Source: Gremmenia infestans
Lineage: Eukaryota > Ascomycota > Leotiomycetes > Helotiales > Hamatocanthoscyphaceae
Assembly (NCBI GenBank): GCA_032629725.1
Contig: JAFEVB010000009.1
Coordinates: forward strand, 439,001 to 503,000
Direction: 5' to 3'
DNA length: 64,000 nt
A program made the position numbers and the translations under genes. Shown here one piece after another: positions 46,079-59,084 of the stretch. How positions within the stretch are numbered: the first letter of the stretch is position 1; every line of letters begins with the position of its first letter. The notes beneath the pieces were generated by a model that was not told the origin of the DNA, made no database searches, and was given only the letters and a program-made list of their open reading frames with translations.

Positions 46079-47488
46079 ATGGCTCTTCCCGCGGGGGTGT
46101 CGATGATGCAGGCAATTCAACAGCTTAACTCGACAGGAAGACTTGCTGGAAAGCTTACACCCGATTACTTTGCTGCCAACGAAAGCTGGAAAGTGACCAA
46201 CACTGTCATTGCGTTGGCTGTTCTTGAAGTATTATTTATTGTGCTGTTTTTCTTTTCTCGGATCAGAATAGGGACGGCGAACGGGTTGGACACCTACCTC
46301 ATGGTGCCGGCCTTTATTGTTTGTTTTGCCCATCTTATTTTATGCTGGTGTGAGTTCCAAAGGTACGGGCCTATTCAGCCTGCCTTTTCCTCTTTTCCCC
46401 TCACGGAGTTTCCAGACTAACACCCCACTTAGTATTCGTAAAATATGCAGGTCTAGGCAAACACTGGTACGCTATTGAACCACATGAATGGGTCATGTTC
46501 TTAAAGCTTGAGCTTTCTTTATCGATGCTTAATCCGCCTGCGCTTACGCTTCCGAAACTCGCCATTTTGTGTCTATACCTCCGAGTTTTCACGACCAAAC
46601 CGTACCGTTGGGCCGCCTACTTTATAGGCGTCGTGCTTATTATTACGTGGATCGTATATTTCTGTGTCCAAATGGTCATGTGTGTGCCGTTCGCATATCA
46701 GTGGGACAAGACTATCCCCAATGGAAAATGTCTCAATCAATTCGCCATCTTTGTGTGGATCGGGTTGCCTAGTATTGCAACAGATATCATGATTATCATT
46801 CTTCCTCTGCCTATTATATGGAGACTTCAAACCTCCGTCAATCAAAAGATTGGGCTTACTATAACATTCCTTACGGGTAGTGTGTAAGTTCACCTTCTAC
46901 ACAGTCTCAGGATTCTAGATCGAGGCTAACATGACTTCCAGAGGAATTGTCACCGCTATCGTCCGCTTTGCTGTCTTTTTAAGACTCACTAAGCCAGAGC
47001 TGGACTTGAGCTGGACCGGTGTTGATGTCGTGTTGTGGGCAACGATAGAGCCAAGTGTATACTTAATCGCGGCGTGCCTACCTTCGTTGCGGTCCCTTCT
47101 AAACCCTGTGTTCAAAGAGTTTGACATGGAAGCTCTCCGAACTCGATTTCGAATCAAGGAGGACAAAGCACCCCCGAACGATATCATAGAAAATATACAC
47201 CTCTCCGGTATCACGGCGATAAACTCGAGTACTGCGGCGGGTCCTCGCAGTCCGGGCGCACGGTCTGGGTTCAAAAGACTGAACGAACCAGTCTGGCCAA
47301 ACACCAGCTTCTACGATGGAAATAAAAACACGGGGATGTCGACGTGCTATCGAGAACGAGATTCGGAAGACAGCGGAGAGGGAGGTATAGCGCATTCACA
47401 GACGGAGTTACAAGGAGAAAGTCAATACAGTTATGGAATTGTGGTTCAAAAGGCATTTACAATATCTACAGAGCCTATACGGAAATAG
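46079..47488 (+). CDS. Rhodopsin-domain integral membrane protein (SC1-cluster-protein-4-like)
   Basis: Three exons (46079-46349, 46433-46883, 46942-47488) encode 422 aa. The topology is that of the fungal rhodopsin-domain family often annotated as satratoxin SC1 cluster protein 4-like: seven hydrophobic segments, including VIALAVLEVLFIVLFFFSRI, LPKLAILCLYLRVF, FIGVVLIITWIVYFCVQMV, IFVWIGLPSIATDIMIIILP and IEPSVYLIAACLPSLRSLL. The family-typical CLNQ and PLPIIW elements lie around the middle helices. The C-terminal 120 residues are Ser/Gly/Glu-rich and cytosolic-looking. Biochemical function is unknown for the family. It lies 3.4 kb from the MFS gene; some relatives sit in secondary-metabolite clusters but most do not, so membership here is not established. 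Confidence 0.85.
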
Positions 47489-50400
47489 AATAGGTTGATA
47501 ATTTATGTCTTTACGTTTAACATCGTCGTTTACTAGAACCTTTATACGAGCGCCGACACTCAATCCTCCCTCTGCCACCGTACTGTATGTTTCGTAGCTG
47601 TTAATAAGTCTTCATGACGAACATGACGGCCCGTAGTATACATGGTCAGTAGATGGAACTTTTGAATGTGACAAAAGAGGTCACGGAATTCTTAGTGCTG
47701 ATAAGTAACCAGCAGACTGTTCTGTGAATTTCTATATTTATCTTCCTCTCTAATACATCATGCTTAATACTGTGTTACCCAGGCCAAGTATCAACTTCCG
47801 TATCCCTTCACAAATACCCATAACTGCATAGAAGGCCTACCTCTGCCCATAGCCAAGGCCATTAGACTTTCCCTTTCTATGCGCACGCCAGTACAGACAC
47901 CCAAACCTTTCCTCACAATCATGAGGACAGCTCTGCCTGTGGGGACAGATCTCGATGTGTTCCTTGCACACTATAACCTTTGTTCGCCGCAGCCGTGTTT
48001 AGTGGCCTTCGCATTGCTGCCATTTGACTAATTTCCTCTCTTCGGCTTCTTGTTTGGAGTGGCAGCTGCCCATTTTAAGCTTCTATATCTCTGACGATCT
48101 TGGTTCGGTGATGTTTTGAAGGAAGTTGAGATAGGGTATATGTTTTCCATCGAGAGTTGGACGGGTGGTATGGTATATGGAAGTGGTTTGCTTGATGAAA
48201 AAGCTACACCTTTTACCACGACGATAGGCGTTCAGCATTGTGAATTATTATGACAAAACTCTATCTTGAATACACAGTCTAAGATTGAAACGTCTCTGAT
48301 TCTTCATCGTCCAGTTGCACAAACATGCGCCTCATTTTAGTTGCTTTGCTTTAGATCGGGTCATTAAATCTCCGCAGTCCATTTGCGCAACATTCTTGCT
48401 TTATTGACTATTAACACTTTTATATAATGGTTTGGGGTGCTTCCTACGTGGACATCTAACCTGCCTATAAATCTTGCAATCATGTGGACATCTATTAGTA
48501 TCCAATCACTGGTTGAATTCTGTACGGCATGTAGAGTTAACAAATTTCAAAGATTAGGCTGTAAAGCTCTCTTGGATTGTTCAACGAGCCACATCTTGAC
48601 TGTAAGATACTCTTGAAGTGACTTTACCATTTGAATTATCTACGGACAATCTTCAACTTCCCTAAGCAGTAATAACTTCTGACTCTTATTACAGAAAGAA
48701 TGGGAGTCGTTTGGTTGAATGGCGGACATTCAGGTGGCCTTCAATAACTAAAATCGCTCCTGTGATTAAAGTGCACGGCCCTATAAGTCGTGCATCAAGG
48801 CTCAAAAGGTCTCTCTCAAGATCTTCCAGATTCACCCGCTGCCTCACAGAACAGCAGCCTATTTCCCTAAATTTTGAAGTGTCAAGGGTACTATCCAAGT
48901 CTGTTCAACTCTCTCTGGATCTCTTCTCGCCGCCCATCATTCGCGGTTTTCTTCTTCTGTCCAATGACTCGACATTGGACAAGTTTCTTTTGTTAGGACA
49001 ACGGTCGCTGTGTAATTCGCACGTATCGGCTGGGTTGGCATGGCCTATATAGGGAATATCCGCTGCCGGCTGGTTTTCCTTTGACCCGTAGTTCCCTATG
49101 GTGCTTTAGACAAAACCTCTATTTCTATTATTTGGGTAGGGTCAGGTGCTTAGCAAGATGTCCTTGGCGATGGTAGTAGTACTTGAGTTTGTTCTGTACA
49201 AGTCGGCTTCAAGAGATAAGAGCTTTTCCAGTAAATATTATACACATTGTCTCTTCACATCTGCCAAATGAATCTGCTTTCAAACGACCTGTCCTATGAT
49301 TTCCTTATTGAAGCTATTCTCTCTTCTGGTGATGTCCAGAAATAGACATCAAAACGTGTTTCGACAAGATTCATTAGAGTATTACACTCATTACTGTTCT
49401 GCAATCAGAGTCATTAATGACCAGTGGTGCACGCGCGCCATCTAACAATAGAAGGTCATTTAGTGAGTACTTTCTTTTGGCTTCTATGACTAATCCGAAC
49501 CTTGGGAACGAATATTTGTGAAAAATGGCTTGTGTCATGAGGGGCGACATTGATTAGTCGATGACAAAAAAACCGTCACTAAATGTAAACTTGGCAGACG
49601 TGGTGGCTTCTATGAAGATCAAGTCTAAAGCCCCAAAGCCTCTGCACAAACCTGAAAGGTACTGCTGTTTGTTCCGTTATCAAAGACCATGAAAAGACTT
49701 TTAGGCCACTTGAAATTCGGCGACGAGGAGAAACACTGGCGCAGAATGATGATCGCATGCAAAATCCATGGAACCTTGAGTAAAGATGGAAGGTTTAAAG
49801 AAGGCAGCCACCGGATGCATCTGCAGAACTGTGAGAATAGGGGTATTTGCTGCCCCCATGATTGTGATAAGTGTCGTTCACTGCGGGGACGAGAAGCAGA
49901 TAACCATAAATGGTTAATAAGGTTTAAATGAGGAATGCAAACTCACTCGCCGAATTCGAATTGTTTCTTTCTGGGGTGCATTTGATGTCATAGAAGCTGT
50001 GTCATAGGAGTGAAAGTCATGCATGGCTGAGTGATTGCCCCCCTGAACCATAAGCGGTGAATGCTTGGCATTTTAACCCCGCCTCCTTTTTAAGCGAAGA
50101 TGATGATCCTTTCCCAAAGGGTCAAATAGCAAAGCATAGGAAGATCTTATAAGTGTGTCAGTAAGGATTTGAACAAGAATCTGCTGACAAGTATTTCCAT
50201 ATCCGTGCTAATTTTCAATATAACAATGCAGGGCCTTCCTATCGATCCACGTTTGCTTTGCCAGCTGCATTACGTACCATTTCCAGTTTCACAACATTCC
50301 TCTATTGATACCCGCAGGGCGATCAAAGATCTGCTCTGCGGGAGTATTCAGCTGACACGCTATGCAACCTTCCTACTGCACTGCACATATTATTGATTAA

Positions 50401-52848
50401 ATCTGTAAGTTGTACGACGATTGAATACGACCACGAGCACTGCACTTTAATATCGCGTCGCTCTGCTTCAAGGCCATGCATGTATTTGATGTCAGAATGA
50501 ACTGCCGGCATGATGCAACCCATATAGACGCAGAGTACCGACTCTGTTTGCTAATAATGCATGATTTGCAAATGCTATAAACTGTACTACCTCAAGATGA
50601 ATCTCAAATGCTCCTCTGCCGTCATCGAAGCGGCATCTAAGAAATCTAACATCCTCTAATTCAGGATGCGAACCACCATTTTTAACGTATCTGCGGAAAG
50701 TTCACCGATTCCAAACGAGAATATGCTTGCAGAGTGCATGAGCTGCTTTTTGCTATGCTAATTTTCTTGTAGCGGGAGTACGGATTAAAAGTACCTCCCT
50801 AGATAGTATGATATAGGTGAAGGCTCTGCCAGTAAAATTTATATTACTATTGCATGTCTGCATTCTTGTTTATTCACTGAATCTGCGAATGCACGACACA
50901 AGAAGATGGATTCGCGGATAATCGCAAGAATCCCAAAACAACTTTGCGGTTGAAATCGAGGACTGATTGCAAAGTGAATAGCTCTACTTGTTTATCTAAG
51001 TGCGAAATAAACTTTCTTGCTCGTAGCAGCTGGAAGTGTTTTAGTACTTGCTGTCACTTAACCCATAATCGTCATCATCTCTCTTCTTTCGCAAATAAAC
51101 AGCATTCAGTATGCACTTAACATCTCCGTCAACCTTTTACGATTAATATATATATTCCATTCACGGTGCTGAGTACTATGCTATGTAATTGCCTAGTGCC
51201 TATTACCAAGGAAGAGCTATTCACTTTTGAGATTCCTGGTCGTTGATGGTAATTACTTTTTGTTTTCAAGCCTGAAATTACGGTCGGTCTACTCCGTCTT
51301 TTAAGCACTTAACAATCTTGTCGGGGGATTATTCACTATCAAGAAATATCCTGCGGTTAATCATGATTGACATTCATATCCTTCACTTTTGCCCTTACAC
51401 CCTATATGACCAGCAAACCAATACTAACACCATCCCCAATCCCAACTCCACATGTCGAAAAATAGACATCAAGAGCTATTTGGCACCACGTCACAATCCC
51501 ACGATAAGCTTCACGTTCTTGTGTGTTGACTTTCATATTAGAATCACGATTCTATTTATACCTTGTTCAGTAGTAAGTAGGTACTAAGGGCTCCCAGAAG
51601 CAAGTGAGCACTATCCAACCAAAATTAATTTCCAAGTCAGGACGGCTAGTTTCTACTGTCTAAATTCAATAATAATCCCTCTGAGAAGAACCCGAAACCA
51701 CAAACAAAAGCGAGTATGTTGCAGTATACAACCAGCGAGGCCATGACATTGTGGTTGCGACAAACGGTACTTTACACCAGGGAAGAATCAACTCTAACTT
51801 CCAACTTCCCTATCTTACATATAGTAGCGTGCTATCATTCATCTTTCTCTAATACACAACAAGACGTACTTGCTGTTAAGAACTCTCTGCTGTCATTCAT
51901 TCCATTCCCAGTTTCCATACAGAAAGAATGCGTACAGTACGTAGAATAAGATGACCAAGGCGTGAAATGGGAATGGGAAATCACTCCGACAGAATACAGA
52001 ATGCTTATTAGCAAAGGGGCTGCTGAGCTTTCAACGAAGAAGGAAGTAGAGGGCAAAGGCGCATTCGCATTTATTTTCAACGCTTGTATGCTTGTATGTG
52101 CTGACTTGACTTGACTTGACTTGCACAATATTCCGTTCACATCCAAGATAGAGATATACGCAGAAATACCACACATATGCGTTTAGATGCACAACCTCCC
52201 CCTCTTCAAGAAATATCACAGACCTCACAAATGCATTTCCCCTCATATACCATAATCATCTCCTAACCTACATAAAGGGATTCCCCGTCCTAGTCCGCAA
52301 GTCCACTCGTATCAAAAATATCTTCTGGTAGTCTCTACTTCAGTATATATACAACATTCAAACCCCCACTTGCACATTAACGATATCTGTGCTTGACCAG
52401 GACTAGGACTAGGGGAAGAGAATTTGCTTTGAAGGACGTGTTCTTACGTTCTGAAGTTTTTAAAGGCGGTTGGTATCCGTTATACTGTCAAGAAAGTCTC
52501 TTTTGTTATACCACCATCCATCCATTCGAATTATAGGAAGAGTTTATGCTGTTTGTTATATATTATATATAATAGACTATTCATTATTTAGTCATTTTCC
52601 GGTCATTCTTGATATGATATAATGAAGGATGTTGGGCAGACCGTAAAAAGAGCGTAGAAAGATGCAGAAGGAAAGGCACGCGGCGGGCCCTGTCCTGTCC
52701 AGGAAGTGTTTACTCTCCTGGTTCCACTTGTGTTGTGTTGGGGATGTAAGGAGTTGAGAATGGAGATATTAATAGTTCACGTCAATAGCGGTCAGAAGTC
52801 AATCAGGAACTTAAAAGCAGTATATTCGAAAAGCCACATGTACATGCA
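47489..52848. other. 5.4 kb intergenic region, no supported gene
   Basis: The longest gene-free stretch of the window. Frames such as 48711-49052 (+) and its minus-strand shadow lack start context, introns or any recognisable domain. It contains a (TTGAC)5 repeat at 52102-52128. It might hold non-coding transcripts or decayed elements, but nothing can be shown by eye. Confidence 0.45.
52102..52128. repeat. (TTGAC)5 pentanucleotide repeat
   Basis: Five tandem copies of TGACT/TTGAC. Note that TTGAC is also the core of the W-box-type word, but in fungi this is most simply a microsatellite. Confidence 0.85.
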
Positions 52849-54394
52849 CTACCAAACAACCCTCCGCACGCCCCTCAAATCATCTACATTCAGTATATCC
52901 ACACCCTCCCTAATCAAGACATCCCAAACATGATTCCTTAGTCCCAGCGGCCAAGACGGTAGATCCCAATACCTAGCTTTCAAACCGCGTCTATGCGCGC
53001 CTCTGATCTGGCCTCGGATGATCTTCATTTGCTTGGGGGTAAGACGGGCGCGCCAGACGCGGCCGACTGCTTTGTGGAAGGAGACGGATGCGTAGTAGGA
53101 GTTTAGCTCGTTGAAGGAACTGTTTGCTGTGGTGCCGGAGAGGCCCTGGCCGACGTTGTTGAGGGGCGTGGAAGGCATGTCTGAGGCTTCGTCTTCTTCG
53201 AGGGGGTCAGATGAGGGATGGCGCGCTTCCCACATTGTTTCGAGGGGGGCATCGAAGAAAGCGTCGCGGTAAGTGGAGTTTGCGGTTAGGACATCAAAGG
53301 GGGTGTTTCCTGTGCCTACGACTGTTATGGGACGTTTGTGGAGGGTGTTGTCTTGTACGAATGTCAACCAGCCCTTTTCTCGCAGCGGTTCGAGTTGTGC
53401 GAGGACCCAGGGCCAGGTTTCGGGGCCGGAGGTCTTGACATCTATAAGTAGTGTGAGGGAAACGTCTGGATCCGTGTCGAATACGCCATGGCTTGTGCCG
53501 CTGTAGAATTCGGTGTTTGGGTTCTGATCTTCTAGTATTTTTACCAGTGGATTTACATAGAGACTTTGAAAGGTTCTATTCCTGGTCAAACTCGCAGTGT
53601 TATGCCCAACAAACAGCTCATTGTCAAAAAGCCACACGTCAGCTTCGGTGCCGGTGCAGCCTGCTCGCAAGCCGGAAAAAAGGGGCACACGGCGCCAGTA
53701 GTCGTTGTGGGAATGGCAGGCTATGGGGAGGATGTCCCGGGTGAAATCGGTAGGGTACCAGGAGAGGCCTTCTGAGGAAGTTCCAGGCTGTCCCCAGTTT
53801 TGCAGAACGTGGTCAATGTCGGAGGTCCAGAAAAGGGAGGCGAGGATTAGGACGAGGTTTGTGGTGAGGAGGAAAGCTCTGGTATCTGTTGTTAGGAATT
53901 GTCTTTGGGAAGGGGAGGGAGGTAGGAAGGGAGAGGGATGAAAAGGGATAAAGAATAGGTGAGGAAAAGGAAAGGAAAGGAAAGGAAGGAAAAGATCCGA
54001 CATACAAGATAGTCAAGCCAGATATACCACCAAAGATGCAGTAATTCAACCACGTCCTCTGCCGATTTCTTTTCCTTTTCACCCTCTTTGTGGAATATAA
54101 CTTTTTCAATTCCGCATCCCCTGCCACGTCGCTTTCTTCTTTCTCTCTCGCCTGCCGCACGAGTTTCCTCCGTGCTCGTACGGGCATTATCCTCCACCAA
54201 ACGTTATCCTTTGGACTCCTCCTAGCAAATCCATCGCCGTCGTCGGTGTCGAAGGAATTGAGTGGTTTGCAAAGGGAGTCGGATGTTGAGGTAGAAGAGG
54301 TATCGTCATAGTCGTATTCGGTAGTAGTATTAATGGTACAGGGAAGGAATTGGTGGGTTTGGTGGATCTGGTGGGTTTTGAGAGAATCGGCCAT
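52849..54394 (-). CDS. AIM6-like PLC/GDPD-type phosphodiesterase
   Basis: Two exons (54006-54394, 52849-53902) give 480 aa. The intron is 103 nt, begins GTATGT and is very pyrimidine-rich. Exon 1 is a polar basic region (RRKLVRQAREKEE and similar), and the exon junction gives a hydrophobic anchor that continues as AFLLTTNLVLILASLFW, suggesting a single-pass type II membrane protein. The catalytic domain opens with ACHSHNDYWRRVPLFSGLRA, with GTEADVWL after it; His-Asn-Asp and Glu/Asp of these motifs match the PLC-like phosphodiesterase superfamily as seen in yeast Aim6. The C-terminal part holds KARYWDLPSWPLGLRNHVW and ILNVDDLRG, typical of the family. The substrate is unknown. Translation from the ATG at 54394 is chosen because upstream codons have no family content. 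Confidence 0.85.
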
Positions 54395-54745
54395 GATGAT
54401 TTGACGATCTGGAGATCGTCTGGACTGGACCCGACTAGGACTGGACCGGCTTGGCACTTTCTTGGCATTCAATGGAGAGAGAAAGACGGGAGAATTGTTG
54501 CCATGAGTGAGTTGGGAAGAAAGAGAGAATTTGTGCAATATGTACAGCAAAACGAGGAGGATTCGTAGAAAAGGGGGAGAGAGAGGCGCAGTGAGTTCTA
54601 TTAGGCGGGCGACGTGATTTTGGCGTTCCTTGGTGCAGGTTGAGGAAAAATTAGGGCTAGAATGTCACTGGTCTTGGTTGGATGGGTAAGGATAAGAGAC
54701 TGACGAGTTGGAATGTCATCGAGGGAGAAGACGATCATAGATAGA

Positions 54746-54751
<6 letters not shown>

Positions 54752-54782
<31 letters not shown>
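54752..54782. repeat. (TA)n microsatellite
   Basis: About 15 tandem TA units, preceded by GATA/TATG variants. Confidence 0.95.
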
Positions 54783-54785
<3 letters not shown>

Positions 54786-55269
54786 CAGATGATATACTTG
54801 TGTGAATAGTATAATATACAATATATAAAAAGGAAAGAAAAGGCTGGTATACTTATGTGAATAGTATGTCCACCTTACCTTCTACGTGGTAATAATGGTT
54901 TTACCTATCTGTGGCTAAGCGTAGGGAAGCTCTCAGACGTTCCAGACCGCAAGCTCGTACCCACGTGGAGAAGAGAGTGGTGTTTCTGGTGGAAGAGATA
55001 ATCAAGAGTGGGGATAATATATCTCCCTTTTTACAGTTTTTCCGACTATTGAATAATTACTTAAACCAAGGCAAATGACAATATAATTATAATTATACAT
55101 CTCCTCTCCTACTGTACCTCCTATGGTGGTGTTGTATTATTATCCATGTTACTCGTCATGCTAAGCCTTTATTCGCCAAGAATTTCAAGGTACCGGCATC
55201 GCACGGGCATATTTGAGACCCTGAAAAAATAAAAAACTTATCGCAATACTCACTCACTCCACCAAGAGA

Positions 55270-55327
55270 ACACAAAACACAAAACACAAAACCCCAAAAC
55301 CCCAAAACCCAAAACACCACAACACAA
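55270..55327. repeat. A/C-only repeat tract (CAAAA/CCCCAAAA units)
   Basis: The + strand here is made almost only of A and C, in units such as ACACAAAAC and CCCCAAAA, ending about 75 nt before the ATG at 55403. It is in the likely 5' leader or core promoter of the Lys-rich gene. The CCCCAAAA units resemble ciliate telomeric repeats by chance; fungal telomeres are normally TTAGGG. Confidence 0.8.
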
Positions 55328-55402
55328 TCCTGAGACGCGCACAACCTCCAATCACCAAGCTCAGACGCGCACAAGGCACAAGGCACAAGCGCAACCCCCA
55401 CA

Positions 55403-56502
55403 ATGCCTCACAAACATACTCGCAAAGGTCCTACCGACAAATCCACGTTCGTTACACCACTCCTCTGCCTCCCCCTCCCTCTCCCCCTCCCTCTCCCTCT
55501 CTCCACCTCTCTCTTCCACATCCCAGGCTGACCCACTCCCCCTCCAGCACCGACCTCCCCCCCACCACCCTCGCAACTCCCCTCCCAGTCTCCAAATCCG
55601 CCAACGAAAACGGCGTCTTCACCAGCTCGCTCACCAACACACGACGCGGCAACAAGAAGAGAAAGCGCAATGTAGATACCGCAGATGACACCCCCAAGGC
55701 CTTTGCGCGGCTGATGGCATTTACGGCGGGGAAGAGGATGGCAAAGGGATTGGATGACGGGGTTCGGGTGCCGAAGAAGAAGAAGATCAAGGTGGAAGAG
55801 GACGCGGGTCAGAAGGCTGTTCTGCCCGCGAAGCAAGAAGAGAAAGCCGTGGCCAAGACGGCAATGCCGACCATAAAACCCGGGGAGCGCATGGCTGAGT
55901 TTTCAGCACGAGTCGATGCCGCGTTGCCTGTTAGCGGGCTGATCAACAAGACTGCGAAGGGGGGGAAAGATCCGTTGGGATTGAAAGTGGGACGGACGAA
56001 GAAAGAGAAGAAGATGCAGAGGATGTATGCGGAGTGGCGGGAGCAAGATGTAAGGATTAAGGAGAAGCGGGAGGCGGCGCTGGAGGAAAAGGAAATGGAT
56101 GAGTTGGAGGAGGGGGAGGGTGGGCAGGTTGTGTGGGCCGATTCTACTTCTACGTCTTCGAGTAAGAAGAAGAAGGGGAAGGGGAAGAAAAAGAGGGTTA
56201 TAGGAGAGATTGAAGACGGCGAGAATGATCCGTGGGCCAAGATACAGCGGGAACGAGGGGGAAAGGTAGCGTTTGGAGATGTGGTGCAGGCGCCTCCTGT
56301 GTTTACCAAAGCGCCGAGGGAGAAGTTCAAGGTGAGGGGCGCGGGGGTGGAGGTTGGGGATGTGCCGAAGGCGAGTGGGAGTTTGAGGCGGAGGGAGGAA
56401 TTGGGGGAGGTGAGGAGAAGTGTTGTAGAGGGGTATAGGGCGATGATGAATCAGGGAAAGGGGAATGGAGGGTCGAGGGGAGGGGGAAAGGAGGATGAAT
56501 GA
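55403..56502 (+). CDS. Lys-rich, probably nucleolar conserved fungal protein
   Basis: Two exons (55403-55446, 55548-56502) encode 332 aa. The intron is 101 nt, starts GTTCGT and is almost wholly pyrimidine up to CTCCAG. The start MPHKHTRKGP followed by TDLPPTTLATPLPV across the splice junction is a pattern I associate with a conserved fungal basic protein. The sequence has repeated nuclear/nucleolar-type basic clusters (KKRKRN, PKKKKIK, KKKKGKGKKKR) and a FARLMAF helix. A middle segment (KTKKEKKMQRMYAEWREQ-like, near residues 200-215) looks helical, and NDPWAKIQRER is a conserved-looking motif. Composition suggests a role in ribosome biogenesis, but no enzyme motif is seen and this is inference. 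It is divergent from the AIM6-like gene. Confidence 0.7.
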
Positions 56503-59059
56503 TTGATTTATTGATCTGTAGGGGGATTCGAGCTTTATAGCGAAATCCGATACTATTCCACTACAACGTCCACATCCTTTCAAAAAGACTTAATGATCAG
56601 TGTCTGGGTATTCCAGTGCACGGAATTATACCCTCATTTCCAATTCCACTTCCCATTTCAGCAAATCCTACTCGGTTATAGATATCACCCTCTTTGCGTC
56701 AATAACACATCTAAGATATCCACAGAATCCCAAGGATAGTCAATCCAACCCCAGGATTATTCTATGGGAAATCCAGGTATAAAATATATAATACCATGCC
56801 ATACAATGTCCAGGTGAAACTGGTACACCGACTTATATCCTCTTTCTAATCCCACTTCCTAGTATGCATACTCTCAGCAAATACAAACTACGCAGGTATA
56901 CAGTTCAGACCTCCTCTCTAGCTTTGCGCGCCTATATAATATATCAGTATGATCCACAAACCCCAAACCCGAAACCCAAAGACGCTCAATCCAATCCGCT
57001 ATAACGTGCTAGCAAGCGACTTTAGCCAACTGCATATACATATAGTTGGTATGTAAGATTACCAGGCATCAAATGCAAGGTATTCATAACCGCATCTCTC
57101 TCTCCCAACGGAACGTGCTCACTTACCTACCTGACCACCGTACCTATCCTAGTTCTTCGCACCGTAGCTTCCAAGTCATGCTAGGTACCTGTAGCCTATA
57201 GGTATGTAAAGCGCATGCTAGTATATTGATATCAACATGCAAGTACTGGTCTGACAGCTGCTGGATCGAGGTGGTGGAGTGAAATGAGAGAGAGAATATT
57301 AGTTGGGATGCTGCGGTAGGTGTGAAGTAGGGAATGGGGTGGAACAGCTACGTACCTATAGATGGATGTTAATTATACTGTGATATTAAAATCGTGATAT
57401 ATAAGAGGAGAGGAAAGGAATGATATTTGTATGCGAATTGGAGAAGCACGACGCAAGAATAGAGGATAATCTTAGATGTTGAGAAAAAGCGTGCGTATAC
57501 ATACGTACCTTATATCGGAGATCGATCTGCGTTCTCAAAGCCTGCATGTTCCTTTCTTTTATGTGGTATCTCCTTGGAATAAAGAATGTTATCTAAAAGG
57601 GGGAAGACTTGATTAGTGCAGACGATAATGATCAAGAAAGAGTGGATTGAGGGGTTTGATCCGAAAGCGGGGGTTTTAGTATAAATATATTGCATTTTCT
57701 CCTGGAGGATACCAGGGATGATATATATGCTAGTGCGTGACTTGAATGATTGATGAAAGGTGGGAGAATCAAACTATGAAGGGTTGGGGATAGATGACAG
57801 CGGAGAGTTTCTTGATAGTAAAGTGGAGGTATATGGTAGTGATGAATATGCAGCGAGTCACTACGAGTTATATAAAGTGAAGTTGATGCCCTAGAGGGCT
57901 GACAAGAGCCTGGCCCATGTCCACATTTTAGGTTCCTGCGATATCAAGTCATTTGTTCTAGGTTTTGTGATTAAGTCTTGCTTTTCTAGAGTATAGTCAA
58001 GTACTTTATATAGTACTCCTTGTGGTGCTGTCCTTGAGTGTTAAGATCTGCTCTTATAACAATCTGCTGTCTTCCACTTTAAAGGACGTTCACAGTTGAC
58101 TTTTACGGCATTAGTAGTCAATTGGAAGTTCTCAGATGATTCATCTATATCCTCTGTTGATTTTGCTGGACACTATAATAAGGGCATATAATGAGTTAAT
58201 ACTTGGAAATTAGAGATCAAAAAAGCCAACGAAGTTGTATGAATGTCAGCAATGAATTCCTTAATAGCAAGTTCGATTGTTCTTTTCCGTACACCAACCG
58301 TTAAATATAGAAAGTTGGACACTATATAAGTAAAGCAAGATCATACGCTTTTGATTTAAGTATGCTTCTTAATCTAAAAGTCTATAGCATCTATTATATG
58401 CCGAGCAGTGGATCCTGATTAATCACACGAGTTTGTCAAGTGTAAAGAGGTTTAATAGAAAGCAACTAGGAAGGTGAACAAGTCTATAGAAGTAGAGCAC
58501 GCGTTTTGTCCTGCAAAACTAGATATAAGAATATTCAGCACGAGGCCGACCGTGATAGCAGTTACTACTAATTTGCATATTGGTCACACGAAGGAATGAA
58601 GCATAGTGATTGCACGCATAGCCATATTTCTTGGGAGTAAGCATCTACTAAAGGAATCGGGAGTAAGAAGAAGAAGCAGCTATACGATATAAATTTACCT
58701 AGTGCAAGCTAGAATATACTTATAGAAAAGTGCTCTAAATTTATATTTATTCCAGTGACAGTTCACAGCCTTCTCTTCGTAGTCTAACAATTCGTAAACA
58801 TCTGAGGATTCATACCAAAGAGGGGTGAATCGCTTGTGGTTGACCCGGGTCAACCTCGGCATCTAAGCGAGACGAGCGCACGGAAGGCTAGTCCCGTTCT
58901 GGACACCTCGACTTTCAACCCCGCCGACCAAAAAAAGCAGCAAAAACGACTCCGTCACCACGACGATAGATAGAATCTTCAACCACCACGACTTCCATCT
59001 TCTCTTGCAAATAGCTTCGCATCAACACCTTCAAGAATGACAGTCAATGAATCTACGAA
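56503..59059. other. 2.6 kb intergenic region, no gene seen
   Basis: AT-rich, especially 57950-58760. No supported coding frame. The segment from about 58880 to 59059 is CA-rich with ACCACGAC repeats and is probably the promoter and 5' leader of the zinc-finger gene. Confidence 0.5.
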
Positions 59060-59084
59060 ATGGCCCATTCTCGAGAACAGATGA
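59037..59084 (+). promoter_or_regulatory. Upstream ORF overlapping the zinc-finger gene start
   Basis: ATG at 59037 opens a 15-codon frame that stops with TGA at 59082-59084, beyond the presumed main start at 59060 and in another frame. Such overlapping uORFs normally reduce translation of the main frame unless the first ATG is skipped. Confidence 0.4.

Larger units (their letters stand above)
54395..55402. promoter_or_regulatory. Divergent promoter region with simple repeats
   Basis: One kilobase between the AIM6-like gene and the Lys-rich gene. It contains a (TA)15-16 run (54752-54782) and an A/C repeat tract (about 55270-55327) close to the plus-strand start codon. Confidence 0.5.

Noticed and set aside
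48689..49052. Overlapping frames on both strands in the large gap
   Set aside because: No start context, no domain, no intron and similar composition on both strands; not supported as a gene.
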